From: Azospirillum sp.
GTDB lineage: Bacteria > Pseudomonadota > Alphaproteobacteria > Azospirillales > Azospirillaceae
Direction: 5' to 3'
Length of the DNA: 44,755 nt
Assembly (NCBI GenBank): GCA_016124535.1
Contig: WGNK01000039.1
Location: 1 to 44,755, forward strand
The notes under the pieces are model-generated. The model did not search any database. It saw only the letters and a list, made by a program, of their open reading frames with translations, and was not told the DNA's origin. Below are positions 1 to 7,479 of this stretch, piece by piece (position 1 is the stretch's first letter; every line of letters starts with the position of its first letter). The translations under genes and the position numbers were made by a program.

Positions 1-114
1 GCTGGGTCGCCAGACGCTGGGTCGCCAGACGCTGGGTCGCCAGACGCTGGGTCGCCAGACGCTGGGTCGCCAGACGCTGGGTCGCCAGACGCTGGGTCGC
101 CAGACGCTGGGTCG
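1..114. repeat. 15-bp tandem repeat array, about 7.6 copies
   Basis: Seven perfect head-to-tail copies of the 15-bp unit GCTGGGTCGCCAGAC, then a partial eighth copy (nine bases), after which the sequence diverges. The array touches the left window edge, so its true length is unknown. The unit is a multiple of three and contains no stop in any frame, so it could encode a pentapeptide repeat, for example AGSPD in the first plus frame. Each unit also contains the short dyad CTGG-GTCG-CCAG. No start codon or ribosome binding site can be tied to it here. Positions 115-218, up to the end of the HD-GYP gene, show nothing else I can call. Confidence 0.95.
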
Positions 115-218
115 AAGGCGGTCGCCCGGCGGGGTGGGGTGGGCCGGCCGTCGGGGTCGCGGTGCCCTCTCCGGGTGCTCCGAGCGCTCGCCGACCGGTC
201 GGATGGCGGCGGTGCCGC

Positions 219-1526
219 CTATCGCTCGGCTGGGCCCAGTGCCGCCTCCAGGCTGCCGGCGAAGTCACCGACGGCCGCTTCGACCACCACGGGGTCGAGC
301 CGGCCCTGGTCGGCCATGTCCTCAAGCAGGGCGGCCACCTGGTCGGGCGCCAGACTGGATCGGTAAGGCCGGTCCTGCGCCACCGACTGGAAGACGTCGG
401 CGACCGCGATGACCCGGGCTTCGATTGGCAGCTGGCTGCCGTCGAGGCCGAAGGGGTAGCCCTGGCCATTGGGGCATTCGTGGTGCCACGCCGCCCAATC
501 GACCAGCGGATGGTCGCCGAACAGCCGGCGCAGCAGCCAGGCGGTGTCGGCGGCATGGCGCATGATGACCTGGCGCTCCGGCACGGTCAGCGGGCCCGGC
601 TTGTCGAGAATCTCGTCGGGAACCCGCAGCTTGCCGACATCGTGCAGCAGTCCGGCGATTTCGATCTGGGCGCAGGTTCGGTCGCTGAGGCCGAGCCGGC
701 GGGCAAGTCGTGCCGCCAGGCGGGCGACGCCGGCGGAATGCTCGGCGGTAAAACGGCTTTTAGCATCGACGATTCGGCCGAACAGGCTGGCGACCGATCG
801 GACCTCGGCGACATCAAGGATCACTTCGGGCCAGAGGGCGGCGGCTGCGTCGAGCTTGGCCTCGATCCCATCGGGATCCAGGTCGGCGGTCAGTCCGCCG
901 CTGCCGCTCAGAGCGACCAGGGCATCGACCAGATCCGGACTGAATAGTTGACCGCGATGAGCGGTGACCACCGCGATGACATCCCGATGGTCGATGCGCA
1001 GCCCCTGACCGGTGAAAAAGCAGGTCAGCACCTCGTAGCGGTCGCACAGATTGATCAGATTGGCGGCCTGCCGGGTGCGCTCGTCGAGCTCGAAGCGGGG
1101 CAACTCCGACCATGGCGTGTGGTGGTGGCGGATGGTCTTGGCGAAATCGGCCAGCGGCGGGGCGGACACCAGATATTCGGCGCCGGCCAGGCAGTGCCGC
1201 CGGGTCGGTTCGCCAAAGGACTTCAGCAGGCGCAGGTGGATGCCCGATACCGAGACTCCGCAGTCGTGGATCAAGGCGCTCAGCACCGCATGGCGACGCC
1301 AGTCGGTCGACCAGCCGAGCGCGTTGGCGCAGGCCAGCACCATGATCGCGACCCGCTTGCAGTGCGGGACGTCGTCCACCCCAACCATGTCAAGGGCGTC
1401 AGCCAGGGCACGGATAATGCGATGGCAGTCGACATGGAGTGGTGGCGGAGCCGCATGCGGCAGCACCAGAGACTCTGCTGGCCGCCGCACTGGCTCACGG
1501 ACGTTGGCCAAGCTCTCACCGAACAT
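219..1526 (-). CDS. HD-GYP domain protein with a second, degenerate HD half (c-di-GMP phosphodiesterase)
   Basis: A 435-residue cytosolic protein with no membrane segment. The C-terminal half is a complete HD-GYP domain: H263 in AEHSAGV, the metal-binding H295-D296 pair in LLHDVGKLRVPDEIL, H348-H349-E350 followed by NGQGYPFG (GYP at 356-358), and D377 in VADVF. Proteins with this set usually hydrolyse cyclic di-GMP through a metal centre. The N-terminal half (about 30-200) also looks like an HD fold, with H87-D88 in ALIHDCG and three histidines at 134-136, but it lacks a GYP motif and may be regulatory. The ATG at 1524-1526 has GGTGAG just upstream. It stands alone, transcribed away from dgcA. 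The exact substrate and any input signal cannot be read from sequence. Confidence 0.88.
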   Translation of the reverse strand: MFGESLANVREPVRRPAESLVLPHAAPPPLHVDCHRIIRALADALDMVGVDDVPHCKRVAIMVLACANALGWSTDWRRHAVLSALIHDCGVSVSGIHLRLLKSFGEPTRRHCLAGAEYLVSAPPLADFAKTIRHHHTPWSELPRFELDERTRQAANLINLCDRYEVLTCFFTGQGLRIDHRDVIAVVTAHRGQLFSPDLVDALVALSGSGGLTADLDPDGIEAKLDAAAALWPEVILDVAEVRSVASLFGRIVDAKSRFTAEHSAGVARLAARLARRLGLSDRTCAQIEIAGLLHDVGKLRVPDEILDKPGPLTVPERQVIMRHAADTAWLLRRLFGDHPLVDWAAWHHECPNGQGYPFGLDGSQLPIEARVIAVADVFQSVAQDRPYRSSLAPDQVAALLEDMADQGRLDPVVVEAAVGDFAGSLEAALGPAER

Positions 1527-1734
1527 TGCAGCTCACCGATAATTCCGGCCTTTCCCGGCCATTGCCGCGCGGCAGGCGCGGCGATCCGCCGTTCGACTTC
1601 AAATGCTGAATCGGCTTCGAACCCTAAGTAAGCATGCAAAGATTAAAGATTGAGTGAATAGCATCTTCGGGCCTGGCTGAGCGGATCAATAATCTCCTCC
1701 GGTTCGGTCGCCGCACCGGCAATGATCCTGGGGA

Positions 1735-2739
1735 TCAGCCCCATAACGGGGGTTGCGGCGGATTGACCCAGGCGCCTTCGTAACGCAGGCCAGGCTCGCG
1801 GTCGGCATCCAGCAGCAGCGGGCCGTCGAGATCGGTGAACCGCGCGCCCTGGGCGACGAGCATCGCGGGCGCCATCGCCAAGGAGGTCGCGACCATGCAG
1901 CCGACCATGACGCCGAGACCGGCCGCCTCGGCGGCGGCCTTGAGCACCAGCGCCTCGGTCAGACCGCCGGTTTTATCCAGCTTGATGTTGACCACCTGAT
2001 AGCGGTTGGCCAGGCGCGCCACTCCGCCGGCATCGTGGCAGGATTCATCCGCGCCGATCGCCACCGGCGAAGGGAAGCCGATCAGCGGGCCGTCGGCGTC
2101 GGCGGGCAGGGGCTGCTCGATCAGCTCGACTCCGAGATCGGCCATCTCGACGCCGAACCAGTGCAGGTGCTCGATCGTCCAGCTTTCATTGGCATCGACG
2201 ATCAGCCGGGCATTGGGCGCGGCATCGCGCACCGCGCGGACTCGTTCAAGATCGCCGTCGCCGGTCAGTTTCAGTTTGAGCAGCGGCCGGTCGGCCAGTG
2301 CGGCGGCGGCGGCGGCCATCGCCTCGGGCGTGTCGAGGCTGATGGTGACCGCGGTGACCAGCGGAGTCGGCGCAGCGGCCAATCCGGCCAGTTGCCAGGC
2401 GGGCCGGCCGCTGAGCTTGGCGTCGAAGTCCCACAAGGCGCAGTCAAGCGCGTTGCGGGCCGCCCCGGCCGGCATCAGACGGTTGATTTCAGCCCGCCCG
2501 CCGCCGCCGGCGATCACTTCCGTCATCGCCACGATCGATGCCGCTACCCGTTCGACGCTTTCGCCGTAGCGGGCATAGGGCACGCATTCGCCGCGGCCGA
2601 CCAACTCGCCCTGGCCGATTTCGGCGACCACGACCTGCGCCGCGGTCTTGGCGCCGCGGGCGATCCGGAAGCTGCCCCGGATCGGCCAGCTCTCGCGGCG
2701 GACGGTCAGGGTGCGGCGGGGGGCTGTTGCGCTGGTCAT
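1735..2739 (-). CDS. dgcA: N-acetyl-D-glutamate racemase DgcA (enolase superfamily, dipeptide-epimerase-like)
   Basis: A 334-residue enolase-superfamily enzyme of the muconate-lactonizing / dipeptide epimerase subgroup. Visible active-site elements are the KLKLT lysine pair (K155, K157), metal ligands in VDANESW (D182), IEQPLP (E208) and ADES (D231), and the opposing lysines in NIKLDKTGG (253/256). Proton abstraction between two lysines fits a racemase or epimerase. Its start codon overlaps the dgcN stop (ATGA, positions 2736-2739), so the two are translationally coupled. In described dgcN-dgcA pairs, DgcN acetylates D-glutamate and DgcA racemizes the N-acetyl product so it can enter L-glutamate metabolism. 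On motifs alone an L-Ala-D/L-Glu epimerase is the alternative; the DUF1611 neighbour favours DgcA. The frame continues open upstream, but the overlapping ATG gives the usual family N-terminus. Confidence 0.86.
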   Translation of the reverse strand: MTSATAPRRTLTVRRESWPIRGSFRIARGAKTAAQVVVAEIGQGELVGRGECVPYARYGESVERVAASIVAMTEVIAGGGGRAEINRLMPAGAARNALDCALWDFDAKLSGRPAWQLAGLAAAPTPLVTAVTISLDTPEAMAAAAAALADRPLLKLKLTGDGDLERVRAVRDAAPNARLIVDANESWTIEHLHWFGVEMADLGVELIEQPLPADADGPLIGFPSPVAIGADESCHDAGGVARLANRYQVVNIKLDKTGGLTEALVLKAAAEAAGLGVMVGCMVATSLAMAPAMLVAQGARFTDLDGPLLLDADREPGLRYEGAWVNPPQPPLWG

Positions 2740-3740
2740 AGCGTCGCCAATCCATCGACCACGCGGCCCAAGCCACCGCGGGAGGGATCGCCGGCCGGGA
2801 GACCCAGCGAGTCCTCGGCGGCCTTGATTGCGCGCTCGGCCGCCGCGGCGTCGAGCGCCGAGGTATTGAGACTGATCCCGACCACCTTGGCCGCCGGGTT
2901 GGTCACCCGCGCGGCGGCTTCGTGAACCGCGATGGTGTCGGCGAAGCCCGGCACCGGCCGGCCGGGCAGGCCGCGCATATGGGGTCGGTTCGGTTCGTGG
3001 CACAGCACCATGGCATCGGGTTGTGCGCCATGGACCAGGCCCAGGGTGACCCCCGCATAGCTGGGATGCAGCAGGGACGACTGACCCTCGACGATGTCCC
3101 AATGGTCGGGCCGGTTGGCCGGGGACAAGGCCTCGACCGCCCCGGCGACGAAATCGGAAACCACGGCGTCGATCGAGACGCCGGAGCCGGCGATCATCAC
3201 CCCGGTCTGGCCGGTAGCGCGGAATTCGGCGTCGAACCCCCGCGCCCTCATCTCCTGTTCCAAGGCCAGCGCGGTCCACATTTTACCGACCGAACAATCG
3301 GTGCCGATCGCCAGCAGCCGCTTGCCCGGGCGCTTTTCGCCATTGGCGATCGGGAAACTGCGGCCGGGGTGGCGGACATCATGAACCGCCCGCCCGAGCG
3401 CCGCGGCGCGGTCCCGGACCACGGGGATCTCCGCCAGGCGCTGATGCAGTCCGGCGGCGAGGTCCATCCCAAGTTCAAGGGCCTGAATCAAGGGTGCGAT
3501 CCAGCTCTCGGCAATGATGCCGCCGCGATTGGCGACGCCGACCAGCAGGGTGCGTGCGCCGGCCGCCGCGGCGGCCTCAAGCCCGAGTTCAGGCAGCCCG
3601 AGATCGGCCCGGCAGCCCGCCAGCCGGAACTGGCCGAGGCACCAGGGCCGGCGCCAATAGGCCACCCCGACCGCGGTTTTCGCCGCGAGCTGATCGGGTG
3701 CGTCGCCTAGAAACATCAGATAGGGATGGGTGATCGACAC
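2736..3740 (-). CDS. dgcN: D-glutamate N-acetyltransferase DgcN (DUF1611 family)
   Basis: A 334-residue DUF1611 protein. It has an N-terminal Rossmann-like part (about 1-125) and a P-loop-like GTDCSVGKMWT at 146-156, followed by FRATGQTGVM and the family signature around IVEGQSSLLHPSYAG (216-230). DUF1611 proteins paired with an enolase-superfamily epimerase have been described as acetyl-CoA-dependent D-glutamate N-acetyltransferases. It is the first gene of a two-gene operon and overlaps dgcA by four bases. The 230-bp region upstream, shared with the exported protein gene on the other strand, holds candidate regulatory sites near 3760-3810. The P-loop could also point to nucleotide binding; the acetyltransferase role is inferred from family and context. 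Confidence 0.87.
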   Translation of the reverse strand: MSITHPYLMFLGDAPDQLAAKTAVGVAYWRRPWCLGQFRLAGCRADLGLPELGLEAAAAAGARTLLVGVANRGGIIAESWIAPLIQALELGMDLAAGLHQRLAEIPVVRDRAAALGRAVHDVRHPGRSFPIANGEKRPGKRLLAIGTDCSVGKMWTALALEQEMRARGFDAEFRATGQTGVMIAGSGVSIDAVVSDFVAGAVEALSPANRPDHWDIVEGQSSLLHPSYAGVTLGLVHGAQPDAMVLCHEPNRPHMRGLPGRPVPGFADTIAVHEAAARVTNPAAKVVGISLNTSALDAAAAERAIKAAEDSLGLPAGDPSRGGLGRVVDGLATL

Positions 3741-3759
3741 CGAAGGGCTCCGGATTTGG

Positions 3760-3788
3760 TTGGGATCTGCGACGTGTCGGGATATATC
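3760..3788 (+). promoter_or_regulatory. candidate sigma-70 promoter, TTGGGA-N17-TATATC
   Basis: In the divergent spacer between dgcN and the exported protein, TTGGGA (3760-3765) is separated by 17 bp from TATATC (3783-3788). This would give a long leader, roughly 175 nt, to the gene starting at 3971. The AT-rich patch ATATATCAT also reads as a TATGAT-like -10 on the opposite strand, so direction is not secure. Confidence 0.3.
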
Positions 3789-3796
3789 ATAGGGAT

Positions 3797-3810
3797 CCGA
3801 ATTGCTTCGG
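3797..3810. promoter_or_regulatory. dyad CCGAA-N4-TTCGG, possible operator
   Basis: A short perfect inverted repeat, CCGAATTGCTTCGG, lies about 57 bp upstream of the dgcN start and next to the AT-rich promoter-like patch. Position and symmetry fit a regulator binding site for dgcN-dgcA, but no regulator gene is adjacent and a 5-bp arm can arise by chance. Confidence 0.22.
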
Positions 3811-3970
3811 CCACTATCGAAGTGCCGGTGGCCGAAAATCCGGCGGGCGAAATCCTCCGCGGACAGGTTGCGTTTGCTAGACCGGATCGTCAGCCCGGCG
3901 CGGACCGTGGCGGCGGACCGCCGACGGTGGAGTGTCTCCGAAGATCAAGAGTAGCTTGGAGCAACAGTTC

Positions 3971-4447
3971 ATGAAACTGACCGCATCGACTCTGGCCGTT
4001 GTTCTGTTTTTTTTCAGCGCGGCCCCAGCGTTTGCGCAGAACCACCCCTACACCGAACAAGAGGTCAACCAGATCGAATATCACTTTAAGTTGGACCAAT
4101 ATATGGTCTTTGGTTGCATTTCCGGTGCCGCTCTTGGCGTTGTCGCCGGAGTCTTGACCTTCTCCGGCATCACGCCGCTGGCGGCACCCTACATCGCGTT
4201 CGGTTGTTCGACCGGCTTCCTGGCCGGCGCCGTCGTGCTGATGGCGCAGGACCTGTGGCACGGCCGGCCGATGTTCGGGCCGCCGCCGGTCGACGGCTCC
4301 GGCGCCAAAGCGACTCCGCCCATGGCACAACCGTCCCGCGACGACAATTCCCGCAGTGAACTCCCGAGCAATGACGCCGCCAGAAACGCCGGCCCGGTAT
4401 CGAACCGGGCGGTCGGCGGCTGGACTCTTGCCCGGAACGCCAACTGA
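3971..4447 (+). CDS. small exported protein with two hydrophobic segments, unknown function
   Basis: A 158-residue protein I do not recognise. The ATG at 3971 is preferred over a GTG at 3932 because GGAG sits 9 bp before it and it begins a textbook signal peptide (MKLTAST, a hydrophobic run, then APAFA-Q near residues 19-20). After a short polar stretch (HPYTEQEVNQIEYHF) come two glycine- and cysteine-containing hydrophobic segments that resemble each other: FGCISGAALG and FGCSTGFLAG. They are separated by FSGITPLAAPYIA. The tail (about 90-158) is proline-, serine- and asparagine-rich and probably disordered. The layout suggests an exported or inner-membrane hairpin protein. A strong hairpin follows the stop codon. 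No function is assigned. Confidence 0.65.
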   Translation: MKLTASTLAVVLFFFSAAPAFAQNHPYTEQEVNQIEYHFKLDQYMVFGCISGAALGVVAGVLTFSGITPLAAPYIAFGCSTGFLAGAVVLMAQDLWHGRPMFGPPPVDGSGAKATPPMAQPSRDDNSRSELPSNDAARNAGPVSNRAVGGWTLARNAN

Positions 4448-4468
4448 GCTTCCGGCCCGCCGGAGCCC

Positions 4469-4495
4469 GACCCTGCCCCCGGGAAGGGCAGGGTC
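4469..4495. terminator. 10-bp hairpin between convergent genes
   Basis: GACCCTGCCC (4469-4478) and GGGCAGGGTC (4486-4495) form a perfect 10-bp stem with loop CCGGGAA. It lies in the 58-bp gap between the stop codons of the exported protein and the chemoreceptor, so it could end transcription from both sides. There is no T-run on the plus side, so it may work as an RNA 3-prime end stabiliser or with Rho. Confidence 0.6.
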
Positions 4496-4505
4496 CCTGG
4501 GGTGG

Positions 4506-5930
4506 TCATGCCGCCCGCGTCGTCGGACGGGACGCTGCGGTCAACTCGTCGAGCAGACGGATCACATCGACCGAGGCGGTTTCGACCTGGGCAATGTGGG
4601 CCAGCGCGTCGTCGAGTTTGCCCGCATTATAGCATCGGGCGGCGGCGATGCCGTGGTCATGGACCAAGCGGTGCGGCTCCAGGATCGCCCGGTAGGCAGG
4701 GTGGCCGCGCAGCACCGGGTCAACCAGGCCCTCGTACCATTTGCCGAGCCGGCACTGCCGGTGATCGGCGAGTTCCTTAGGATCCAGGCGGACCCGGCCC
4801 AGCATCATGGCGGCCAGCCGTTTCTTCCAGATGACGTGGTCGGCCTTGGCACGGGACACCGTGCTGCCGCTGATCTGCTGGTGGGCGACGGCTTCGAGCC
4901 GCTTGGCTACCGCGGTCTCGACCCCGTCCATGCAGTCGAGGACGTGGGTAATCTCGACTCCGTCAACTTTCAGCAGTTCGGCGACGTCGGCGATCCCGTG
5001 GGAGACCTCGCCGGTGGCGCTGCCCTGTTCATCGAGGATGCGTGAGACTTCGGCCATCCCCCGGCTCACGTCGGCGATCCGGCCGGCGATCGCCTCGGCA
5101 TCATCGACCACGGCCTGGATCAGGCCATGACCTTTGTCGACCGCTTCGGCGCTGTCCTTCATCGCGCCGACGATCACCGAGATCTCCTCGCGAAGATGGC
5201 CGATCTGCTTGCGGATGTCGGTGGTGGCCTGGGCGGTCTGACGCGACAGGGTCTTGACCTCGCTGGCGACCACGCCGAAGCCGCGGCCGGCATCGCCGGC
5301 CCGCGCCGCCTCGATCGTGGCGTTGAGCGCCAGCAGGTTGGTCTGTTTGGCGATCGCCTCGATCTGCTGGACGATGCGGCCGATCTGTTCCGATGCCGCG
5401 GCCAGTTCCTGGACCTTGGCCATAGTGCGTTCGACGCTGTGGGAGATGCGGTCCATGCCGGCATTGGCATGCTGGGCGCCGCTGCGGATGCGCTCGGTGC
5501 CGTCGCGCGCGGCCTCGGCCTCGTGGGCGACCCGGGCGCCATGTTCGGCGATTTGCCGGGTCGAATAGACCAGTTCCTCGGCTGCCGCGGCGATCGTCTG
5601 GGCATTGTCGGAGGCTTTGTTGGTCTGCCGCGCCATGGTCGCGGCGGCGATCACAGACTCATTGATCAGCATCGACATGGTGACCAGGCTGTCCAGCCCG
5701 TCGAACGAACGTTCCTCCAGCTTTGCCGCCAGGTGGCGCAAGGCTTCGGGCAGGTCGGCACGCGCCAGGAGATCCAGGAAAGCGCCGCGATCCAGCAGGG
5801 CAAACAACTCGCCGTCGTCCGCCTGGGGTTTGCTATTGCCGCCGCTCACCACATAGCCGCTCGGAAGCGGCCTCGACGAACTCGAAGTGGCTTCTCGGCT
5901 GGGGCCGCTTCCGGCAAAAACTCCAAACAT
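4506..5930 (-). CDS. soluble methyl-accepting chemotaxis protein with C-terminal CZB zinc-binding domain
   Basis: A 474-residue chemoreceptor with no transmembrane segment, so probably cytoplasmic. The signalling hairpin tip is clear: EAIAKQTNLLALNATIEAAR followed by AGDAGRGF at about 191-218, flanked by long heptad-rich coils (about 75-345). The C-terminus (about 355-445) is a CZB domain, with H365 in ADHVIWKK, H390 and C393 in DHRQCRLGKWYEG, and H420/H424 in EPHRLVHDH, which is the 3-His-1-Cys zinc site. CZB domains have been linked to zinc and to hypochlorous acid sensing through the zinc-bound cysteine. The ATG at 5928-5930 is chosen because GGAGGAG lies 8 bp upstream; an in-frame start 14 codons earlier lacks this. 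Residues 1-70 match nothing I know. Confidence 0.9.
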   Translation of the reverse strand: MFGVFAGSGPSREATSSSSRPLPSGYVVSGGNSKPQADDGELFALLDRGAFLDLLARADLPEALRHLAAKLEERSFDGLDSLVTMSMLINESVIAAATMARQTNKASDNAQTIAAAAEELVYSTRQIAEHGARVAHEAEAARDGTERIRSGAQHANAGMDRISHSVERTMAKVQELAAASEQIGRIVQQIEAIAKQTNLLALNATIEAARAGDAGRGFGVVASEVKTLSRQTAQATTDIRKQIGHLREEISVIVGAMKDSAEAVDKGHGLIQAVVDDAEAIAGRIADVSRGMAEVSRILDEQGSATGEVSHGIADVAELLKVDGVEITHVLDCMDGVETAVAKRLEAVAHQQISGSTVSRAKADHVIWKKRLAAMMLGRVRLDPKELADHRQCRLGKWYEGLVDPVLRGHPAYRAILEPHRLVHDHGIAAARCYNAGKLDDALAHIAQVETASVDVIRLLDELTAASRPTTRAA

Positions 5931-6307
5931 CAAAAAAACTCCTCCGGATTGCTGCACTGTGCGGTGCTGCACTGCACAATGTAGATCGACATATTGGCAA
6001 AGGTTGACGGAAGTGCACGGATTTAATCGAGGATTCCGGTCGACGCGCCTGCGACAAATCGCTCCGGGCCGTGCTGCGGCGGAAGGGGACCGCGGGGGCG
6101 GCGGGGATCTGACGGGCTGAGCGGGTGCGGATTCGGGCGGGGCGTCAAGCTGTCAGGACCCGGCGTTCGAGGCGCGGTCAAAAGCTTGCGGGGGCAGTTG
6201 ATTCGCGCTACCAACGCCCTCAAATCTCTGGGCAGCCCGTCGCTTCGGGTGCCCGCCCGTGGTTTCAATCCGCGTTAACGATCGAAATAACTGCTGGGAA
6301 TCGCTCC
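5931..6307. other. divergent intergenic region between the chemoreceptor and mdh
   Basis: This 377-bp gap has no convincing gene. It contains GCTGCACT twice with a 15-bp period (5951-5958 and 5966-5973), close to the chemoreceptor start. It also has a TTGACG hexamer at 6004-6009 without a well-spaced -10, and an imperfect hairpin around 6232-6256 (GGGCAGCCCG / CGGGTGCCC). Promoters for both flanking genes must lie here or nearby, but I cannot place them with confidence. Confidence 0.5.
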
Positions 6308-7276
6308 ATGGCACGCAACAAGATTGCGCTCGTCGGTGCCGGCCAGATTGGCGGCACTCTGGCACTGCTTTCTGGACTGAAGGAACTGGGCGACATCGTC
6401 CTGTTCGACATCATGGAGGGCGTTCCCGAGGGCAAGGCCCTCGATATCGCGGAGGCGTCGCCGATCTGCGGCTTTGACGCCGCGATGACCGGCGGCTCCA
6501 GCTACGAGGTGATCAAGGACGCCGACGTGGTGATCGTCACCGCCGGCGTGCCGCGCAAGCCCGGCATGAGCCGTGACGACCTGATCGGCATCAACACCGG
6601 GGTGTGCCAGACGGTCGGCCAGAACATCGCCAAATACTGCCCCAATGCTTTTGTGATCGTGATCACCAATCCGCTCGACGTGATGGTCGCGGTACTGCAG
6701 AAGGCCTCCGGGCTGCCGCCGCAGAAGGTGGTCGGCATGGCCGGCGTGCTCGACAGCGCGCGTTTCCGCTATTTCCTCGCCGACGAATTCAAGGTCTCGG
6801 TCGAGGACATCGTCGCCTGCGTGATGGGCGGGCATGGCGACACCATGGTGCCGCTCGCGCGCTATTCCACGGTCGGCGGGATTCCGCTGCCCGATCTGGT
6901 CAAGATGGGCTGGACCACCCAGGAGCGGCTCGACCGGATCATCCAGCGCACGCGCGACGGCGGTGCGGAGATCGTCAAGCTGCTCAAGACCGGTTCGGCA
7001 TTCTATGCCCCGGCGGCGGCGGCGGTCGAGATGGCCGACAGCTATCTGAAGGACAAGAAGCGGCTGCTGCCGTGCGCTGCCTATCTGAGCGGCCAGTACG
7101 GCATCGACGGTCTCTATGTCGGGGTGCCGGTGGTGCTGGGTGCTGGCGGCGTCGAGCGCATCGTCGAATATCAACTGACCGCCGAAGAGACGGCGATGTT
7201 CGACAAGTCGGTCCAGGCGGTCCGGGAACTCTGCGCGGCGGCAGACAAGCTGCAGGCGGCGAAAGCGGCCGGCTGA
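6308..7276 (+). CDS. mdh: malate dehydrogenase
   Basis: A 322-residue NAD-dependent malate dehydrogenase of the lactate-dehydrogenase-like type common in alphaproteobacteria; it oxidises L-malate to oxaloacetate in the TCA cycle. The N-terminus carries the Rossmann motif GAGQIGG (10-16) and the NAD-binding aspartate D34 in LFDI. The substrate loop PRKPGMSR follows at about 82-89, then NPLD (121-124), the LDSARFR catalytic segment (about 148-154) and the catalytic histidine in GGHGDTMVP (H176). The ATG at 6308 fits the normal family start; the frame is open for 61 codons upstream without family similarity. It is first in the block mdh-sucC-sucD-sucA-sucB-lpdA, the usual alphaproteobacterial order. 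A GC-rich hairpin overlaps its stop codon. Confidence 0.97.
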   Translation: MARNKIALVGAGQIGGTLALLSGLKELGDIVLFDIMEGVPEGKALDIAEASPICGFDAAMTGGSSYEVIKDADVVIVTAGVPRKPGMSRDDLIGINTGVCQTVGQNIAKYCPNAFVIVITNPLDVMVAVLQKASGLPPQKVVGMAGVLDSARFRYFLADEFKVSVEDIVACVMGGHGDTMVPLARYSTVGGIPLPDLVKMGWTTQERLDRIIQRTRDGGAEIVKLLKTGSAFYAPAAAAVEMADSYLKDKKRLLPCAAYLSGQYGIDGLYVGVPVVLGAGGVERIVEYQLTAEETAMFDKSVQAVRELCAAADKLQAAKAAG

Positions 7277-7289
7277 GCCAAGCCGGCCG
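7266..7289 (+). terminator. hairpin overlapping the mdh stop codon
   Basis: CGGCCGGCT (7266-7274) and AGCCGGCCG (7281-7289) make a perfect 9-bp stem with a 6-nt loop that includes part of the TGA stop. There is no T-run after it, so partial termination, pausing or mRNA 3-prime protection are all possible. Confidence 0.4.
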
Positions 7290-7319
7290 GGCGAACAGGG
7301 CGGGCGGTTTGGTCTCCGG

Positions 7320-7349
7320 TTGCGGCGTTGTGATGCGCTGACGTATATA
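7320..7349 (+). promoter_or_regulatory. candidate sigma-70 promoter for sucCD, TTGCGG-N18-TATATA
   Basis: TTGCGG (7320-7325) and TATATA (7344-7349), 18 bp apart, lie in the 203-bp spacer between mdh and sucC, just after the mdh hairpin. TATATA stands out in this GC-rich sequence. The start point would be near 7356, giving sucC a leader of about 125 nt. This would allow sucCD expression separate from mdh. Confidence 0.45.
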
Positions 7350-7479
7350 GTTGGAGATCTAGGGATTCGTCCGGCACCGCCCGGCCTGATCCTGAAGAGT
7401 CGCTGCCAGCCCACCGCCGGTCTTCACCTGAGCCAGTAGCACGGGGTGGGATTCCACCAACAAGAACAGACGGGTAGCC

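Noticed and set aside
1..114. CRISPR array
   Set aside because: The 15-bp units are contiguous, with no spacers and no cas genes.
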